Origin: Terrimonas sp964445775
GTDB lineage: Bacteria > Bacteroidota > Bacteroidia > Chitinophagales > Chitinophagaceae
Direction: 5' to 3'
Length of the DNA: 64,000 bases
Assembly (NCBI GenBank): GCA_964445775.1
Contig: CAYUMH010000002.1
Span: 62,001 to 126,000, forward strand
Shown: in pieces, positions 52,372-62,190 of the stretch
Numbering within the stretch: position 1 is the first letter of the stretch
Layout: each line of letters begins with the position of its first letter
Notes under the pieces: model-generated
Seen by the model: the letters and a program-made list of their open reading frames with translations, nothing else
What the model was told of the DNA's origin: nothing
Databases searched by the model: none
Position numbers and translations under genes: made by a program

Positions 52372-53013
52372 ATGAAGACAATATATTACTGTTATGACGC
52401 GTATTGCGGCTGGTGTTATGGCTTTAGCGGGGTGATGAAAAAGCTGAGCGAAACCTATAAAGATCATTTTTACTTTGAGGTACTCAGCGGCGGCATGATC
52501 GTGGGAGAGCATGTAAAACCTATCAGCGCCATAGCCAGTTACATTAAAGAAGCCTACCCTACCGTAGAAGAAAGGACCGGTGTGAAGTTTGGTGAAGATT
52601 TTTTATGGCATATCAATAACCCTGATAAAAGCGACTGGTACCTTAACTCGCTTAAACCCGCCATTGCCCTGTGCGTATTTAAAGATTATTATCCCGATAA
52701 TCAGGTAGCTTTTGCTGCTGACCTGCAATATGCATTAAACTTTGAAGGCCGCGACCTGGACGATGATGAAGCCTACCGTCACTTACTGGAAAAATACACT
52801 ATTAACCCGGAGGAGTTTTATACAAAACTAAAAAGCCCAGAATATAAAAAACTGGCCGAAGAGGAGTTTGAAATGTGTCGCCAATTAAAGGTGCGGGGCT
52901 TCCCCGCAGTGTTGTTACAGGCAAATGATAATAAGTTTTATATGCTGGGCAATGGTTATACCGATTACGATACCATGGACCAGCGTTTTAAACAGGTGCT
53001 GGAACTTGAATAG
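52372..53013 (+). CDS. DsbA/FrnE-like thioredoxin-fold protein
   Basis: 213 residues without a signal peptide, so cytosolic. Redox motif CGWC at residues 12-15 in YDAYCGWCYGFSGVMKK. The alpha-helical insert and cis-Pro region (VRGFPAVLLQANDNKFYMLG) follow. This fits the DsbA-family oxidoreductases of the FrnE type. A bidirectional terminator follows the gene. Confidence 0.88.
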   Translation: MKTIYYCYDAYCGWCYGFSGVMKKLSETYKDHFYFEVLSGGMIVGEHVKPISAIASYIKEAYPTVEERTGVKFGEDFLWHINNPDKSDWYLNSLKPAIALCVFKDYYPDNQVAFAADLQYALNFEGRDLDDDEAYRHLLEKYTINPEEFYTKLKSPEYKKLAEEEFEMCRQLKVRGFPAVLLQANDNKFYMLGNGYTDYDTMDQRFKQVLELE

Positions 53014-53020
53014 CAATTAT

Positions 53021-53057
53021 AAAAGCGCCCCTTTTGCTACTCAAAAGGGGCGCTTTT
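53021..53057. terminator. Bidirectional intrinsic terminator
   Basis: Arms AAAAGCGCCCCTTTTG (53021-53036) and CAAAAGGGGCGCTTTT (53042-53057), perfect, between convergent genes. Confidence 0.92.
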
Positions 53058-53075
53058 ATTTAATCCACGTATCTT

Positions 53076-53873
53076 TTAACTGGTTCTGCCAAAACGCATG
53101 CCTCCGTTCTTCTGCATTTCATCCATTACTTTCTTCCTTTCCGCCTCATACTCGGCAAGTGTATGTTTTTTCTTGCCCTTCGGCGGTTTAATCGTATCCA
53201 GCTTTACTTTATCGGATACCGAAGTAGCTTTATATACAATACGGCCATTGCCATTGTCCAGCTCCAGGATCAGGCCGGGCAATTGCCCTTCGAAAGCGCT
53301 GGGGCCTGCAGCTATCGGTATCGCTGTTGTAAACCATGCCACTATCGGTAAAGTATCTACACTCTCTACTCTTTCAATTTTACCATCTACCATCGTTGTT
53401 TTAAAGCTTTTGGTAATACGCGATGTAGTCGCTTTCATGGCAGTATAACCGAGGATGGTCCTGGTTTCTCCGGTCATTTTCCAGTTCATGGTCCTGATAC
53501 TGTCTTCCACAATAAATGTTTTATCAAACAGTTCTCTTTTCTCCGTTTTTAACTTGGTATTAAAATCAGCAAACACAATATCACCGCCACCCATGGTAAC
53601 GGAACGGAACTGTACATTACCGCTACTCATTTCTGGTTCAGGGGCCTGCTCGGCTACCTGCCACAGCGATTGGTTATTGCCAAAACTCAGTTCAAAATAA
53701 CTCGTCCGGCTCTTCGGTAACTCTATCCCTTCGGGTAAACCCTGTATCTGTATTTGCCCCTGCAACTGGGTTACCATTTCGTATTGTACAAAACCCGCTT
53801 TGGTTTGGGCCATGCTCACGGCAGTTAAAATTGTGGCAGCACCTGTTGCCAGTAAATGTCGTATCATATACAT
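53076..53873 (-). CDS. GLPGLI family protein
   Basis: 265 residues with a signal peptide (LLATGAATILTAVSMAQ). Family signature LPGLILELDNGNG in FEGQLPGLILELDNGNGRIV, plus YTAMKATT and VAWFTTAIPIAAGPSAF, where GP and LPG are the most conserved. The family (TIGR01200) is found in Bacteroidota, secreted, of unknown function, and often near TonB-type barrels. A second member lies at 61272-62159. The gene is divergent from the histidine kinase at 54062. Confidence 0.88.
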   Translation of the reverse strand: MYMIRHLLATGAATILTAVSMAQTKAGFVQYEMVTQLQGQIQIQGLPEGIELPKSRTSYFELSFGNNQSLWQVAEQAPEPEMSSGNVQFRSVTMGGGDIVFADFNTKLKTEKRELFDKTFIVEDSIRTMNWKMTGETRTILGYTAMKATTSRITKSFKTTMVDGKIERVESVDTLPIVAWFTTAIPIAAGPSAFEGQLPGLILELDNGNGRIVYKATSVSDKVKLDTIKPPKGKKKHTLAEYEAERKKVMDEMQKNGGMRFGRTS

Positions 53874-54061
53874 AAATTATTTGCTCCAAAGCTATCAGTA
53901 AGACATTAACTGCCGGGTTAATACAGGTTAAAAGGGCTTGTATCGCAGCAATGGCGGCATACTTTTGTAAAACAGTAATAAAAACATTAATTGTATTTTC
54001 AGGCAGTCTTATCTGCCGGTAACTGGTAAATGCCAGTAATAAAAGGCAACTCCTTCAAACA

Positions 54062-55741
54062 ATGAAAGCATCGTATTGGTATAAAATATTAGTGGTACTG
54101 GCCCTTGCGCTGGTAACAGGCTTCCAGGTTTACTGGTTAAAAGATACCTATAACCGGGAACGGCAGGCACTTACCGTAAAAACCAACGGCCTGTTCAACG
54201 AAATGGTCCGTGCCATGCAGGATTCAGCCCTCCAGGCCCGTTTACCGGTAGCCTTTACAAAAGATTCGGCCCGGAAAAAAAGGGCGAATATGAACCAGGT
54301 TGCCAGGACCCGCCCGCAACCCAACGAAAAAGATATCAGGATCGCCCGGGTAGCTGCAGCATTACAACACCAGACCAAACAACAGGATAGCGTACCCGTA
54401 CCCGGTAATATCATCATCACCTTCCGCAGTGATTCTATTTCATTCAACACAATGGATAAATCATTTTTCGATTCCCTCTCACCAGATAAAATAGGAAGAA
54501 TAGTGGTGGACAGGGGTAAAAGGTTAAAGGACTCCGCCGGGGCCCTGGCTTTCCGCGTTTTAGACTCCCTGAAACTTTTTCCCTTTAAAAAAGACAGTAA
54601 TTACAAAACTGTAAAAGCAAAACCACCTGTAAAAGGTGAAGTTTCCAATATACAGGTCAGTACTACCTGGCAAAGTACCGGCAAAAATACCCCGGCCGTT
54701 ACTACCTATTTAGAACCCAGGCAGATATCCTTTACGCTCGACTCCCTGTTTAAGGACCTGCTGAACGATACCATAGTGCATAGTTCATTTGCAAAACTTT
54801 TGACACAGGAAAAAATTCCGGTCGATTTTAAAGTGAACCATACAGACAGTACAGATAGCCTGCCGGCGAAAAGAGTTGTTCCTTTTTCCGGTCCTACCGA
54901 TCAAAACATGTACAAATTACAATTGGGAAACAATACCGGTTACCTGCTCAATAATATTAAACTGCCCATACTATTCTCTATCCTGCTGGTAGGTGTTACT
55001 GTTTTTTCATTCTGGTTATTATACCGCAACTGGCAAAAACAAAAACGCCTTACCGATATCAAAAACGAATTCATCAGCAATATTACCCACGAACTAAAAA
55101 CCCCTATTGCTACCGTTGGTGTTGCCATGGAGGCCCTGAGCAACTTTAATGCACTTAATAATCCCGAAAGGGCTAAAGAGTACATTGATATTTCCAAACA
55201 GGAGTTAAGCCGCCTGTCCCTGCTGGTAGATAAAGTATTAAAGCTCTCCATGTTCGAAAACCGGGAAATAGAGCTACAACAATCCCCGGTTGACCTGCGG
55301 GATATCACGCAGGAAGTGATCAGCTCCATGCGCCTGCAGATTGAAAAACGCAAAGCGGTATGCCAATTGGAGATCACCGGTAATGCCATTGTGAAAGGCG
55401 ATAAAATGCACCTGTTAAGCGTGGTATACAACTTACTGGACAATGCTTTAAAATACAGTACTGATAAACCCGTTGTGCATGTCAGCATCCGGGCAGATGA
55501 GCAGGATGTACATTTACAGGTAAAGGATAATGGTATCGGCATACCCCCCGAATATACCGGCAAGATCTTCGACAAGTTTTTCCGGGTACCGCATGGCGAT
55601 GTACATACGGCAAAAGGGTACGGACTGGGACTGAGTTATGTATGGCAGGTAGTACAAAAACATGGCGGCAGTATAGAAGTTTTTTCAAAACCGGGCGAGG
55701 GTACTACCTTTAGTATCCATTTACCCAAATTTTCAGCGTAA
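54062..55741 (+). CDS. Sensor histidine kinase
   Basis: 559 residues. TM segments near residues 6-24 and 300-322 enclose a ~275-residue periplasmic sensor domain rich in charged and Ser/Asp residues, not recognised. HisKA with the phospho-His in SNITHELKTPIATVGVAMEA. HATPase_c with DNALKYS, VKDNGIGIPPEYTG, GYGLGLSYV, and FSKPGEGTTFSIHLP. No HAMP domain is evident. The stop overlaps the start of the response regulator gene (TAATG). Confidence 0.95.
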   Translation: MKASYWYKILVVLALALVTGFQVYWLKDTYNRERQALTVKTNGLFNEMVRAMQDSALQARLPVAFTKDSARKKRANMNQVARTRPQPNEKDIRIARVAAALQHQTKQQDSVPVPGNIIITFRSDSISFNTMDKSFFDSLSPDKIGRIVVDRGKRLKDSAGALAFRVLDSLKLFPFKKDSNYKTVKAKPPVKGEVSNIQVSTTWQSTGKNTPAVTTYLEPRQISFTLDSLFKDLLNDTIVHSSFAKLLTQEKIPVDFKVNHTDSTDSLPAKRVVPFSGPTDQNMYKLQLGNNTGYLLNNIKLPILFSILLVGVTVFSFWLLYRNWQKQKRLTDIKNEFISNITHELKTPIATVGVAMEALSNFNALNNPERAKEYIDISKQELSRLSLLVDKVLKLSMFENREIELQQSPVDLRDITQEVISSMRLQIEKRKAVCQLEITGNAIVKGDKMHLLSVVYNLLDNALKYSTDKPVVHVSIRADEQDVHLQVKDNGIGIPPEYTGKIFDKFFRVPHGDVHTAKGYGLGLSYVWQVVQKHGGSIEVFSKPGEGTTFSIHLPKFSA

Positions 55742-56433
55742 TGACACAGCCAGTAAAAGTTCTATACATTGAGGACGAAATGTTTTTAGGCAAAATTGTA
55801 AAGGAAAGCCTGGAAAGCCGGGGCTTTGAAGTACATATGGAAGATGATGGCGCCAAAGCCTTTGCCCTTTTTGAAAAAGTACAACCCGATATCTGCGTAC
55901 TCGATGTAATGCTACCCAATAAGGACGGCTTTGCCATCGCCGATGAGATCAGGGATGTAAATGAAGACATTCCTATTATCTTCCTGACAGCCAAAGTACA
56001 AACAGAGGACGTGCTCAAAGGTTTCAATGCCGGCGGTAATGATTATATACGTAAGCCCTTCAGTATGGAGGAGCTGATCGTACGGATACAAAATGCATTG
56101 AAAATAAAAAGCAATACCCCGGCTGCTCCTCCCCAGGATGCTGTACCCCTGGGTAGTTACAAGTTTAATATAAAAAGGCAAACCTTAAGCCATAACAACG
56201 AGGAAAGAAAACTATCCTACCGCGAAAGCGAGTTATTGAAACTGTTGTACCAGCACCGCGATGCCATTATTGACCGCAGGGATATTTTAAATCTTTTATG
56301 GGGTAACGACTCTTTTTTTAACAGCCGTAACCTCGATGTGTACATCACTAAACTGCGTGGTTTTTTAAAAGAAGACCACTCATTGGAAATTATAACCATT
56401 AAAGGAATCGGGTATAGGTTTGTAATGCCTTAG
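55741..56433 (+). CDS. OmpR-family response regulator
   Basis: 230 residues: receiver domain (LYIEDEMFLGKIVKESL, phospho-Asp in DICVLDVMLPNKDG, Lys in YIRKPFSMEEL) and a C-terminal winged-helix DNA-binding domain (LSYRESELLKLLYQHRDAII, GIGYRFVMP). Overlaps the kinase gene by one base. Nearby GLPGLI and DUF4359-like genes are possible targets, but no binding site is evident. Confidence 0.96.
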   Translation: MTQPVKVLYIEDEMFLGKIVKESLESRGFEVHMEDDGAKAFALFEKVQPDICVLDVMLPNKDGFAIADEIRDVNEDIPIIFLTAKVQTEDVLKGFNAGGNDYIRKPFSMEELIVRIQNALKIKSNTPAAPPQDAVPLGSYKFNIKRQTLSHNNEERKLSYRESELLKLLYQHRDAIIDRRDILNLLWGNDSFFNSRNLDVYITKLRGFLKEDHSLEIITIKGIGYRFVMP

Positions 56434-56465
56434 TGCCTACCTTCACCTAAAGTTATCTGCAGTTT

Positions 56466-56768
56466 ATGAAACCAATGACCCGGTCAAAAGGAACCCTCAT
56501 CATTTTTATCCTGGTAATCGTTGTAGTAGCCTGGGTTACCAACCCCGGTATGGAAAGTTTTAAAACCCATTTCAGCAAAACTGCCGATCCCAAATCACCA
56601 CCCATTATTCAACGGGTTGATTATAAGTTTTACTCCATTTACAATGTAACCTATTACGAGGCAAAACAAATACCCCAGCAAACGGCCAATGGTCAACCTG
56701 CCACAATTGCGGTGCCCGGCAAAACAGAAAAATATGTGGGCCTGTTTACCCGGTTTATAAAACTGTAA
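56466..56768 (+). CDS. DUF4359-like small membrane-anchored protein
   Basis: 100 residues with one N-terminal TM helix (GTLIIFILVIVVVAWVTNPG), then a short extracytoplasmic domain: VDYKFYSIYNVTYYEAKQIP and EKYVGLFTRFIKL. The WVTNPG and GLFTRFI blocks fit the DUF4359 pattern. Located 32 bp after the response regulator on the same strand, so it may be part of that transcript. Confidence 0.7.
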   Translation: MKPMTRSKGTLIIFILVIVVVAWVTNPGMESFKTHFSKTADPKSPPIIQRVDYKFYSIYNVTYYEAKQIPQQTANGQPATIAVPGKTEKYVGLFTRFIKL

Positions 56769-56807
56769 TACACCAGGGGCTCTCATCGTCCCGTTCGCTC
56801 ATCAGCT

Positions 56808-56900
56808 ACAGTTCCCGCTGTACGCTGTACTCCGCCACAATCCCGCCTGCACAAAGCTTCAGCGGGGTGCCGCTGCCATCGGGCAGCCATTCAGCTATAT
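56808..56900 (+). repeat. Diverged relative of the island-bounding repeat
   Basis: CTGTACGCTGTACTCCGCCA, then CAAAGCTTCAGCGGGGTGCC and GCTGCCATCGGGCAGCC align with the 4481-4570 and 11449-11526 elements but with many changes. It lies between the DUF4359-like gene and the BlaI-type operator. Confidence 0.6.
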
Positions 56901-56970
56901 ATCGTTATGGCCTCCTTTACGGCTGTGGTATACAATTATTCCCGCCTGCAACCCCAAACACACCCCGTAT

Positions 56971-56995
56971 TCCGAAATTTCGTATATTTACGAAA
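56971..56995. promoter_or_regulatory. BlaI-type operator before the blaI-like gene
   Basis: TCCGAAATTTCGTA (56971-56984; 13 of 14 match to the palindrome TACGAAATTTCGTA), then TACGAAA at 56989-56995 giving a second, overlapping dyad TTTCGTA-TATT-TACGAAA. It lies 12-36 bp before the ATG at 57007. The same motif recurs at 62191-62222. Confidence 0.78.
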
Positions 56996-57006
56996 ACCTA
57001 TAACAA

Positions 57007-57366
57007 ATGGAAAAACTCACGGCAAGTGAAGAGGAAGCAATGATCGCCATCTGGAAAACCGGCCCCGGCTTTGTAAAAGATTTTTTGCAGGCCATGGAAA
57101 ACGCAGAAATACCTTATACCACCCTTGCATCCGTTGTAAAAAACCTGGAGAAAAAAGGTTATGTAAAAAGCGAAAAATTTGCCAATGCCTACCGTTACTC
57201 CCCTATTATAAAACAGGCCGATTACCGCAAACGGTATATGAAGGGCGTGGTAAGCAATTTTTTTCAAAGCTCTTATAAAGACCTGGTAACTTATTTTGCC
57301 AAGGATAAAAAAATATCTGCGGACGAGTTAAAAGATATTATCAAACTGATTGAAAAAGAAAAATAG
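57007..57366 (+). CDS. BlaI/MecI/CopY-type repressor
   Basis: 119 residues with the penicillinase-repressor winged helix: LTASEEEAMIAIWKTGPGFV, then PYTTLASVVKNLEKKGYVKS and AYRYSPIIKQADYRKRYMKG. It should bind TACGAAA-type dyads as a dimer, including those in its own promoter. It is 5 bp upstream of the M56 receptor gene, the usual BlaI-BlaR1 arrangement. Confidence 0.93.
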   Translation: MEKLTASEEEAMIAIWKTGPGFVKDFLQAMENAEIPYTTLASVVKNLEKKGYVKSEKFANAYRYSPIIKQADYRKRYMKGVVSNFFQSSYKDLVTYFAKDKKISADELKDIIKLIEKEK

Positions 57367-57371
57367 CTGTC

Positions 57372-58637
57372 ATGGAAAAACTGGGACTACTATTGCTAAA
57401 AGCAAACCTGGCCATCATTGTATTTACATTGTTCTATTGGCTCTTATTACGTAAAGTAACTTTTTACCGCATTAACCGGGTTTACCTGTTATTCGCCATC
57501 ATATTTACTTTACTATTCCCTTTTATCGATATCAGTTTCTTTGGTCCAACACAACTGGCAGCACTGCCCGATATTATGCCCGGGGTACTCATACAGCCGC
57601 AAACAACAGGTAACAATGCCTGGTATTATGTAAGCCTTCTCTGGCTCACCGGCTTCTCCGCCTGCGCTATCCGTTTGTTTTTCCAGTTCTATTCCCTGTA
57701 CAACCTGCATCGCCAGTCTATCCCGGCCAATAAAACCAGTTATATCCGTGTGGTAAAAGACCAGATCAGTCCTTTCTCCTTTGGTCCCTACATTTATATT
57801 AATCCACAGCTGCACAGCCACGAACAACTGAATATTGTATTACTGCACGAGCAGATACATGTTAAACACAAACACACCCTGGATATTTTATTAGTGGAAA
57901 TACTCCTGCTCATCAACTGGTTTAACCCCGCCAGCTGGTTATTAAGAAAAGCTGTGAAAGAAAACCTGGAATATGCCACCGACAACCAGGTACTTAAAAA
58001 CGGGGTAATGCCTAAGGAGTATCAATATCATTTATTAAGCACTACCTGCATAACGCCCGCTTTCACGGTACAAAACAGCTTTACCATTGCCGATCTTAAA
58101 AAACGTATCATCCAGATGAATACGGAAAAAACATCCAGCAGCAGGTTGTTATCTTATTCCGTTATACCCGTTCTGTCCGGCTTGTTATTATTACTCAATA
58201 AACCCGTACAGGACTTTGCCGAAGATGTTTTAGGCATTACTCCCGAAGCAGCCGTTACCACCACCCATGAAAATACAGTAAAAGAAAATGAACCGGGCAC
58301 AGCTACTACCACAAGCCAGGGTGCAGGTAATAAGAAAAAATATACTACCTACACATTCAAACCATTACAGGTGGCCGGTGAGGCCGGTAACCGTCAAATG
58401 GTCGATGTTCACGCTCCTGCTGCTTCCTCTCTCACCGCCAACATACAAAACAATACCAAACCCGTTTCCATGCAGCCTGCAGAAATTATTGTAACGGGTT
58501 ATGCTTCGCCCAAAAAAGTCAGTCCTGCAACTGTACAGGGAGTCGAACTACCCGTTTCCGGTACTCCTAATGGAACACAACCGGTCAATAACCAGGTAAA
58601 AGTGGTGCAGGGTTTCCAGATGCCTCCTAAAAATTAA
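57372..58637 (+). CDS. M56-family (BlaR1/MecR1-like) membrane metalloprotease sensor
   Basis: 421 residues. TM segments in the first ~120 residues and again at about 258-276 (SYSVIPVLSGLLLLLNKPVQ). Zinc motif HEQIH in LLHEQIHVKHKHTLD, then ENLEYATDNQVL with a third-ligand Glu region. The C-terminal ~140 residues are low-complexity, without a penicillin-binding domain, so the signal is probably not a beta-lactam. It should cleave or relieve the BlaI-type repressor. The end overlaps the convergent barrel gene by 11 bp. Confidence 0.9.
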   Translation: MEKLGLLLLKANLAIIVFTLFYWLLLRKVTFYRINRVYLLFAIIFTLLFPFIDISFFGPTQLAALPDIMPGVLIQPQTTGNNAWYYVSLLWLTGFSACAIRLFFQFYSLYNLHRQSIPANKTSYIRVVKDQISPFSFGPYIYINPQLHSHEQLNIVLLHEQIHVKHKHTLDILLVEILLLINWFNPASWLLRKAVKENLEYATDNQVLKNGVMPKEYQYHLLSTTCITPAFTVQNSFTIADLKKRIIQMNTEKTSSSRLLSYSVIPVLSGLLLLLNKPVQDFAEDVLGITPEAAVTTTHENTVKENEPGTATTTSQGAGNKKKYTTYTFKPLQVAGEAGNRQMVDVHAPAASSLTANIQNNTKPVSMQPAEIIVTGYASPKKVSPATVQGVELPVSGTPNGTQPVNNQVKVVQGFQMPPKN

Positions 58638-61275
58638 ACGTACATTTTAACAACAGCATCCTGCCCCTGATATCATAATGGCTCAGCGATGAATAACTGG
58701 CATCCACTCTTAACAATTCATAACTGTTAATATTGGCAATATTAACACAGTCCAGTTCTATATCTGTCTTCCATTTCTTTACAGGATAACGCAGTTTTGT
58801 ATCGGCAAACCAGTAGTTCACGGCCGTATTACCACTGCTCCGGCTGTATATATTTCTTACCTGAAACTGGAACAACAGTCCCTTCAACACGGTAAGGCCG
58901 GTATTAAGCTGCTGGTCCAGTCTTTGCATATTATTATTGTTACCACCCTTTATACCCTGTTTCATAAAACTATAGGTATAGTTACCCGCATAGTTAATAC
59001 TTATCCTGTTAAACAGTTTCTTATCTAACGAAAGGGAACTGTTAACAGAATGAAACTTTACCGGGATCAGCTCCTGGTTAATATATTGCTGCATCCTGGT
59101 AATACTGTAATTATTTTTCAGCCCAAGGGTAGCTTTTAAAAAATATAAATACTTACTACCTCCTGCATACAATTGCCAGCTGCTGCGGGTATTAGGTATC
59201 TCCAGTAAAATATTCCGCTTTATATCGCTGGTAATTTCTGTTGACAGCAAAGTATTGATATTGTCTTTGGTAAAAGACAGACCCCCGTTTAAAAACAACA
59301 TTTGCAAAGTGCGCTGAATACTATAGCCCACACCGGCTGAATGACCGGAGCGCTCCTGCAATGGCGCGTTGTTTGCCTGTAGCGACCGGTAATTGGTTAG
59401 TATAACACCCCGGTACACCGTATGCATATCCGATAAACTATTTTTGTAATTATAAGAGGCGGTAAAGGTTTCCTGTGTATTCACATACCATTTATAACTC
59501 AGGGAAGGATTTACCCAAAACCGGTTATAAGTTTCCGATAATGTATACTCCCGCTGCCGGTAGTGAATAGCTTGTACGGTTACCGGGATGCTGATCCCTA
59601 ATTCATATTGATTGGCTTTTACCCAGCTGTAATCGGCGCTTATAATACCCCGGTACCGGTTCCAGGTAAGGTTATTACCCACATCACCCTGGTATTTATT
59701 CCAGTTACCATTATTTTGCTGTAAGGACAGGTCACTGTCCAGTTGCCGGTTCTCCTGCAACAGGGCCAGTTTATATTGGTGCCTGAACCTGTTTTTACTA
59801 AACAGGTAACTGGCCTGCGCATGGTTTTGTAAAACGGTTATCCTTGCCTCCTGTAACAATGACTGGTATGGCAGGGCATCATTCAACAACCCGGTATGTA
59901 AACCATCGTCTATCCATAACCGTTGCGGGCGCCGGCCATAATTCAGGTTCCAGGTAAACTCCATTATGCCATTTGTCTTCAATGCCGGTATAAAATGAAA
60001 TTCATTACCAAGGGCAAACTGTCTGCCTGATAATCGCTGACCCAAGGTAGCGGACTGTGTAAGCAGGGAACTGTACTCCCTTGTGTCGTTCAACTCTGCA
60101 CTGGTCCGGTTATTCAGGTAATATTTTTCTTTATTGGCCTGGATATTAAAACTGCCGTTCAGCATCCAGGGTTTCCTTGTCATGTATAACTGTTCAAAAT
60201 ACCCGATGGTATCGGATGCGGTAAACAACTGTGTCTGGTTATAATAATTCACCTCCTGTTTATCTCTAAAAGCCTGTACATTGGTCCTGAACTGTATGGC
60301 ATCTTTATTCTTGATCAGGTAATTAATATTGGCCAGGCCCGATTGGTTGATATAATAATTTCGCCGGGGCAGATCAGGGTCACCCGCTGTACCTGACGAT
60401 AATATTTCTGAAAGGGAAGGCGTTTCTGTATTGCCGGGTAATGCCAGCCGGGCTATTTCATTGCGGTAATCCTCGCCTGTATTATTTACTTTTAAGCTGT
60501 TGATGGTCTTTACCTTTTTATTCAACATCATAATATTCATATTGGCTGTGTACAATGACGGTAAGCCTGCGCCCGCCATTCCCAGCCCGGTTAGTTTCCA
60601 GCTGTTCTCATCCTTCAGCACCAGGTTCAGGCCAATATTATCTGTTGGCTTTTTATTCTTCAATACCTGTATGGGCTGGTGGTTCTGTATGATCTCTATG
60701 GTTTCTATCAGCTCTTTTTTAATCACTTTGGTAGCAGCACTGTAACGGCCATCCATCAGGTCATCTCCGCCCGTATATAAATTCCCAATCTTTTTCCCGT
60801 TAAAGTATATGGTGCCATCTTCCGCTATATCTATGCCGGGCATACGTTTCATTACATCCTGTATGGTCCTGTCCTCCTCCTGTGCAAAAAATGCCACGTT
60901 ATACCGTATGGTGTCACCTTTCTGAGTAATGGGTCTTTGCATCACCGTTACTTCATTCAGCGACTGAACCGATTCTTTTAACAGGAAATCATACACCAGC
61001 CTGTTTTTTACTACAGGCTGGTGCTCGGTTATATAACTGATATGTTTTACGGTTATTACCAGGCTATCATTTGCACCGGCAGGCAGCGCCATACTATAAT
61101 GACCATTGGTATTGGTATGGCCAAATTGCACCACCAATCCTTTACCGGTTGTGAGTAAAACATTCGCTCCTTTTACCGGCAGATCCTTTTCATCTTTTAC
61201 AGTACCCTGTACTACCTGCGCCTGTACACCATTACAGCATAATAATAAAATAAAGAGGCGGGCTAATCCTTTCAT
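58627..61275 (-). CDS. Outer-membrane barrel protein with carboxypeptidase-regulatory domain
   Basis: 882 residues with a signal peptide (LFILLLCCNGVQAQ). A carboxypeptidase-regulatory-like domain (VVQGTVKDEKDLPVKGANVL) is followed by a plug-like part (MKRMPGIDIAEDGTIYFNGK) and a long barrel with alternating aromatic strands. It belongs to the TonB-type group that accompanies GLPGLI genes. Its start overlaps the GLPGLI stop by 4 bp (ATGA), so the two are translated together. Confidence 0.88.
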   Translation of the reverse strand: MKGLARLFILLLCCNGVQAQVVQGTVKDEKDLPVKGANVLLTTGKGLVVQFGHTNTNGHYSMALPAGANDSLVITVKHISYITEHQPVVKNRLVYDFLLKESVQSLNEVTVMQRPITQKGDTIRYNVAFFAQEEDRTIQDVMKRMPGIDIAEDGTIYFNGKKIGNLYTGGDDLMDGRYSAATKVIKKELIETIEIIQNHQPIQVLKNKKPTDNIGLNLVLKDENSWKLTGLGMAGAGLPSLYTANMNIMMLNKKVKTINSLKVNNTGEDYRNEIARLALPGNTETPSLSEILSSGTAGDPDLPRRNYYINQSGLANINYLIKNKDAIQFRTNVQAFRDKQEVNYYNQTQLFTASDTIGYFEQLYMTRKPWMLNGSFNIQANKEKYYLNNRTSAELNDTREYSSLLTQSATLGQRLSGRQFALGNEFHFIPALKTNGIMEFTWNLNYGRRPQRLWIDDGLHTGLLNDALPYQSLLQEARITVLQNHAQASYLFSKNRFRHQYKLALLQENRQLDSDLSLQQNNGNWNKYQGDVGNNLTWNRYRGIISADYSWVKANQYELGISIPVTVQAIHYRQREYTLSETYNRFWVNPSLSYKWYVNTQETFTASYNYKNSLSDMHTVYRGVILTNYRSLQANNAPLQERSGHSAGVGYSIQRTLQMLFLNGGLSFTKDNINTLLSTEITSDIKRNILLEIPNTRSSWQLYAGGSKYLYFLKATLGLKNNYSITRMQQYINQELIPVKFHSVNSSLSLDKKLFNRISINYAGNYTYSFMKQGIKGGNNNNMQRLDQQLNTGLTVLKGLLFQFQVRNIYSRSSGNTAVNYWFADTKLRYPVKKWKTDIELDCVNIANINSYELLRVDASYSSLSHYDIRGRMLLLKCTFNF

Positions 61276-62159
61276 TTTAACTCCAATGTATTTTTAGCTA
61301 CTACTTTTCCTCTTTTCTTTTTTTCCTCTAATAATTTCGCTACGGCATCTCCTGAATGAAACTGGCCACGGCTGTCCCTGAACCGCACGGCAACATCACC
61401 GCTTACGCCCGACTGGGCCTGTACAATACCGGAAGGGTTATCGTCAAATGCGCTTTTTGCTTTCATAACAGCTTCACTTTTTACTTTTACCATGGGCTTG
61501 GAGCTTTCATTACAGGTAAGTTCTTTAGGCTGGGCCAGGGCAATTTGTTTAAACAGGAAAAAAACTTCTTGTTTATCATCGTAGGCTTCCAGTATTACAC
61601 CCGGCAAACCGTTTAACTTCCAGGGTCCCACGGAAAACGGCAGGTCACTGGTAAACCATGCCGTATAATTTCTGCCTGCATAGGTGGCAGTAGCCTGCTG
61701 GCAGGTATATCCTCCGATTGTTTTGGTAACAGCTGTTACTGTCCAGTTTATCACCGGGAATTTTTCTTCCACTTCATAACCGGCTAAACCAACCGACTCG
61801 TACCGGGTTAGTTTTTTTTCAGCAGGGTTTTGCGCCAGGTACCAGGTGGTAATACCCCAGTCGCTTACAACCGCCATTGGTCTGCCGGTATATACCCTGG
61901 TAACACCTCCACCTGAGGGTGGCGGGGGCGTTGCTTCTCTTGGCTCTATTACCGCCGAAAAAGGATAACCACCATAATAAGTGCTGGTTTTACCTATACG
62001 TAATACCAATTCTTCATTATGAAGCGTATCCGGTTTCTGTTTGTCAATAATATGTATAAACGAATAAGCCACTTTTGCCACCAGCGGCTCCGGTGTTTGA
62101 GCTTTTGCAACAATAACAAAGGGGACTAGTACTGTAAGGGTTAAAATTTGTTTGAGCAT
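61272..62159 (-). CDS. GLPGLI family protein (BlaI-controlled operon, first gene)
   Basis: 295 residues with a signal peptide (ILTLTVLVPFVIVAKAQ). Signature WKLNGLPGVILEAYDDK, plus TAWFTSDLPFSVGPWKLNG and GYTCQQATATYAGRNY. A Pro/Gly-rich loop (EATPPPPSGGGVTRV) is unusual. The promoter has two dyads of the BlaI type (62191-62222), so the repressor at 57007 likely controls it. Translationally coupled to the barrel gene. Confidence 0.9.
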   Translation of the reverse strand: MLKQILTLTVLVPFVIVAKAQTPEPLVAKVAYSFIHIIDKQKPDTLHNEELVLRIGKTSTYYGGYPFSAVIEPREATPPPPSGGGVTRVYTGRPMAVVSDWGITTWYLAQNPAEKKLTRYESVGLAGYEVEEKFPVINWTVTAVTKTIGGYTCQQATATYAGRNYTAWFTSDLPFSVGPWKLNGLPGVILEAYDDKQEVFFLFKQIALAQPKELTCNESSKPMVKVKSEAVMKAKSAFDDNPSGIVQAQSGVSGDVAVRFRDSRGQFHSGDAVAKLLEEKKKRGKVVAKNTLELK

Positions 62160-62190
62160 ACATGCAAGTTTTACGATTATTTCATAAATA

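Noticed and set aside
55741..56433. Assigning the response regulator or kinase to a named system
   Set aside because: Motifs show only the general OmpR/HisKA classes; the sensor domain is not recognised.
57372..58637. Beta-lactam resistance interpretation of the BlaI/BlaR1-like pair
   Set aside because: The M56 protein lacks a penicillin-binding sensor domain and no beta-lactamase gene is nearby.
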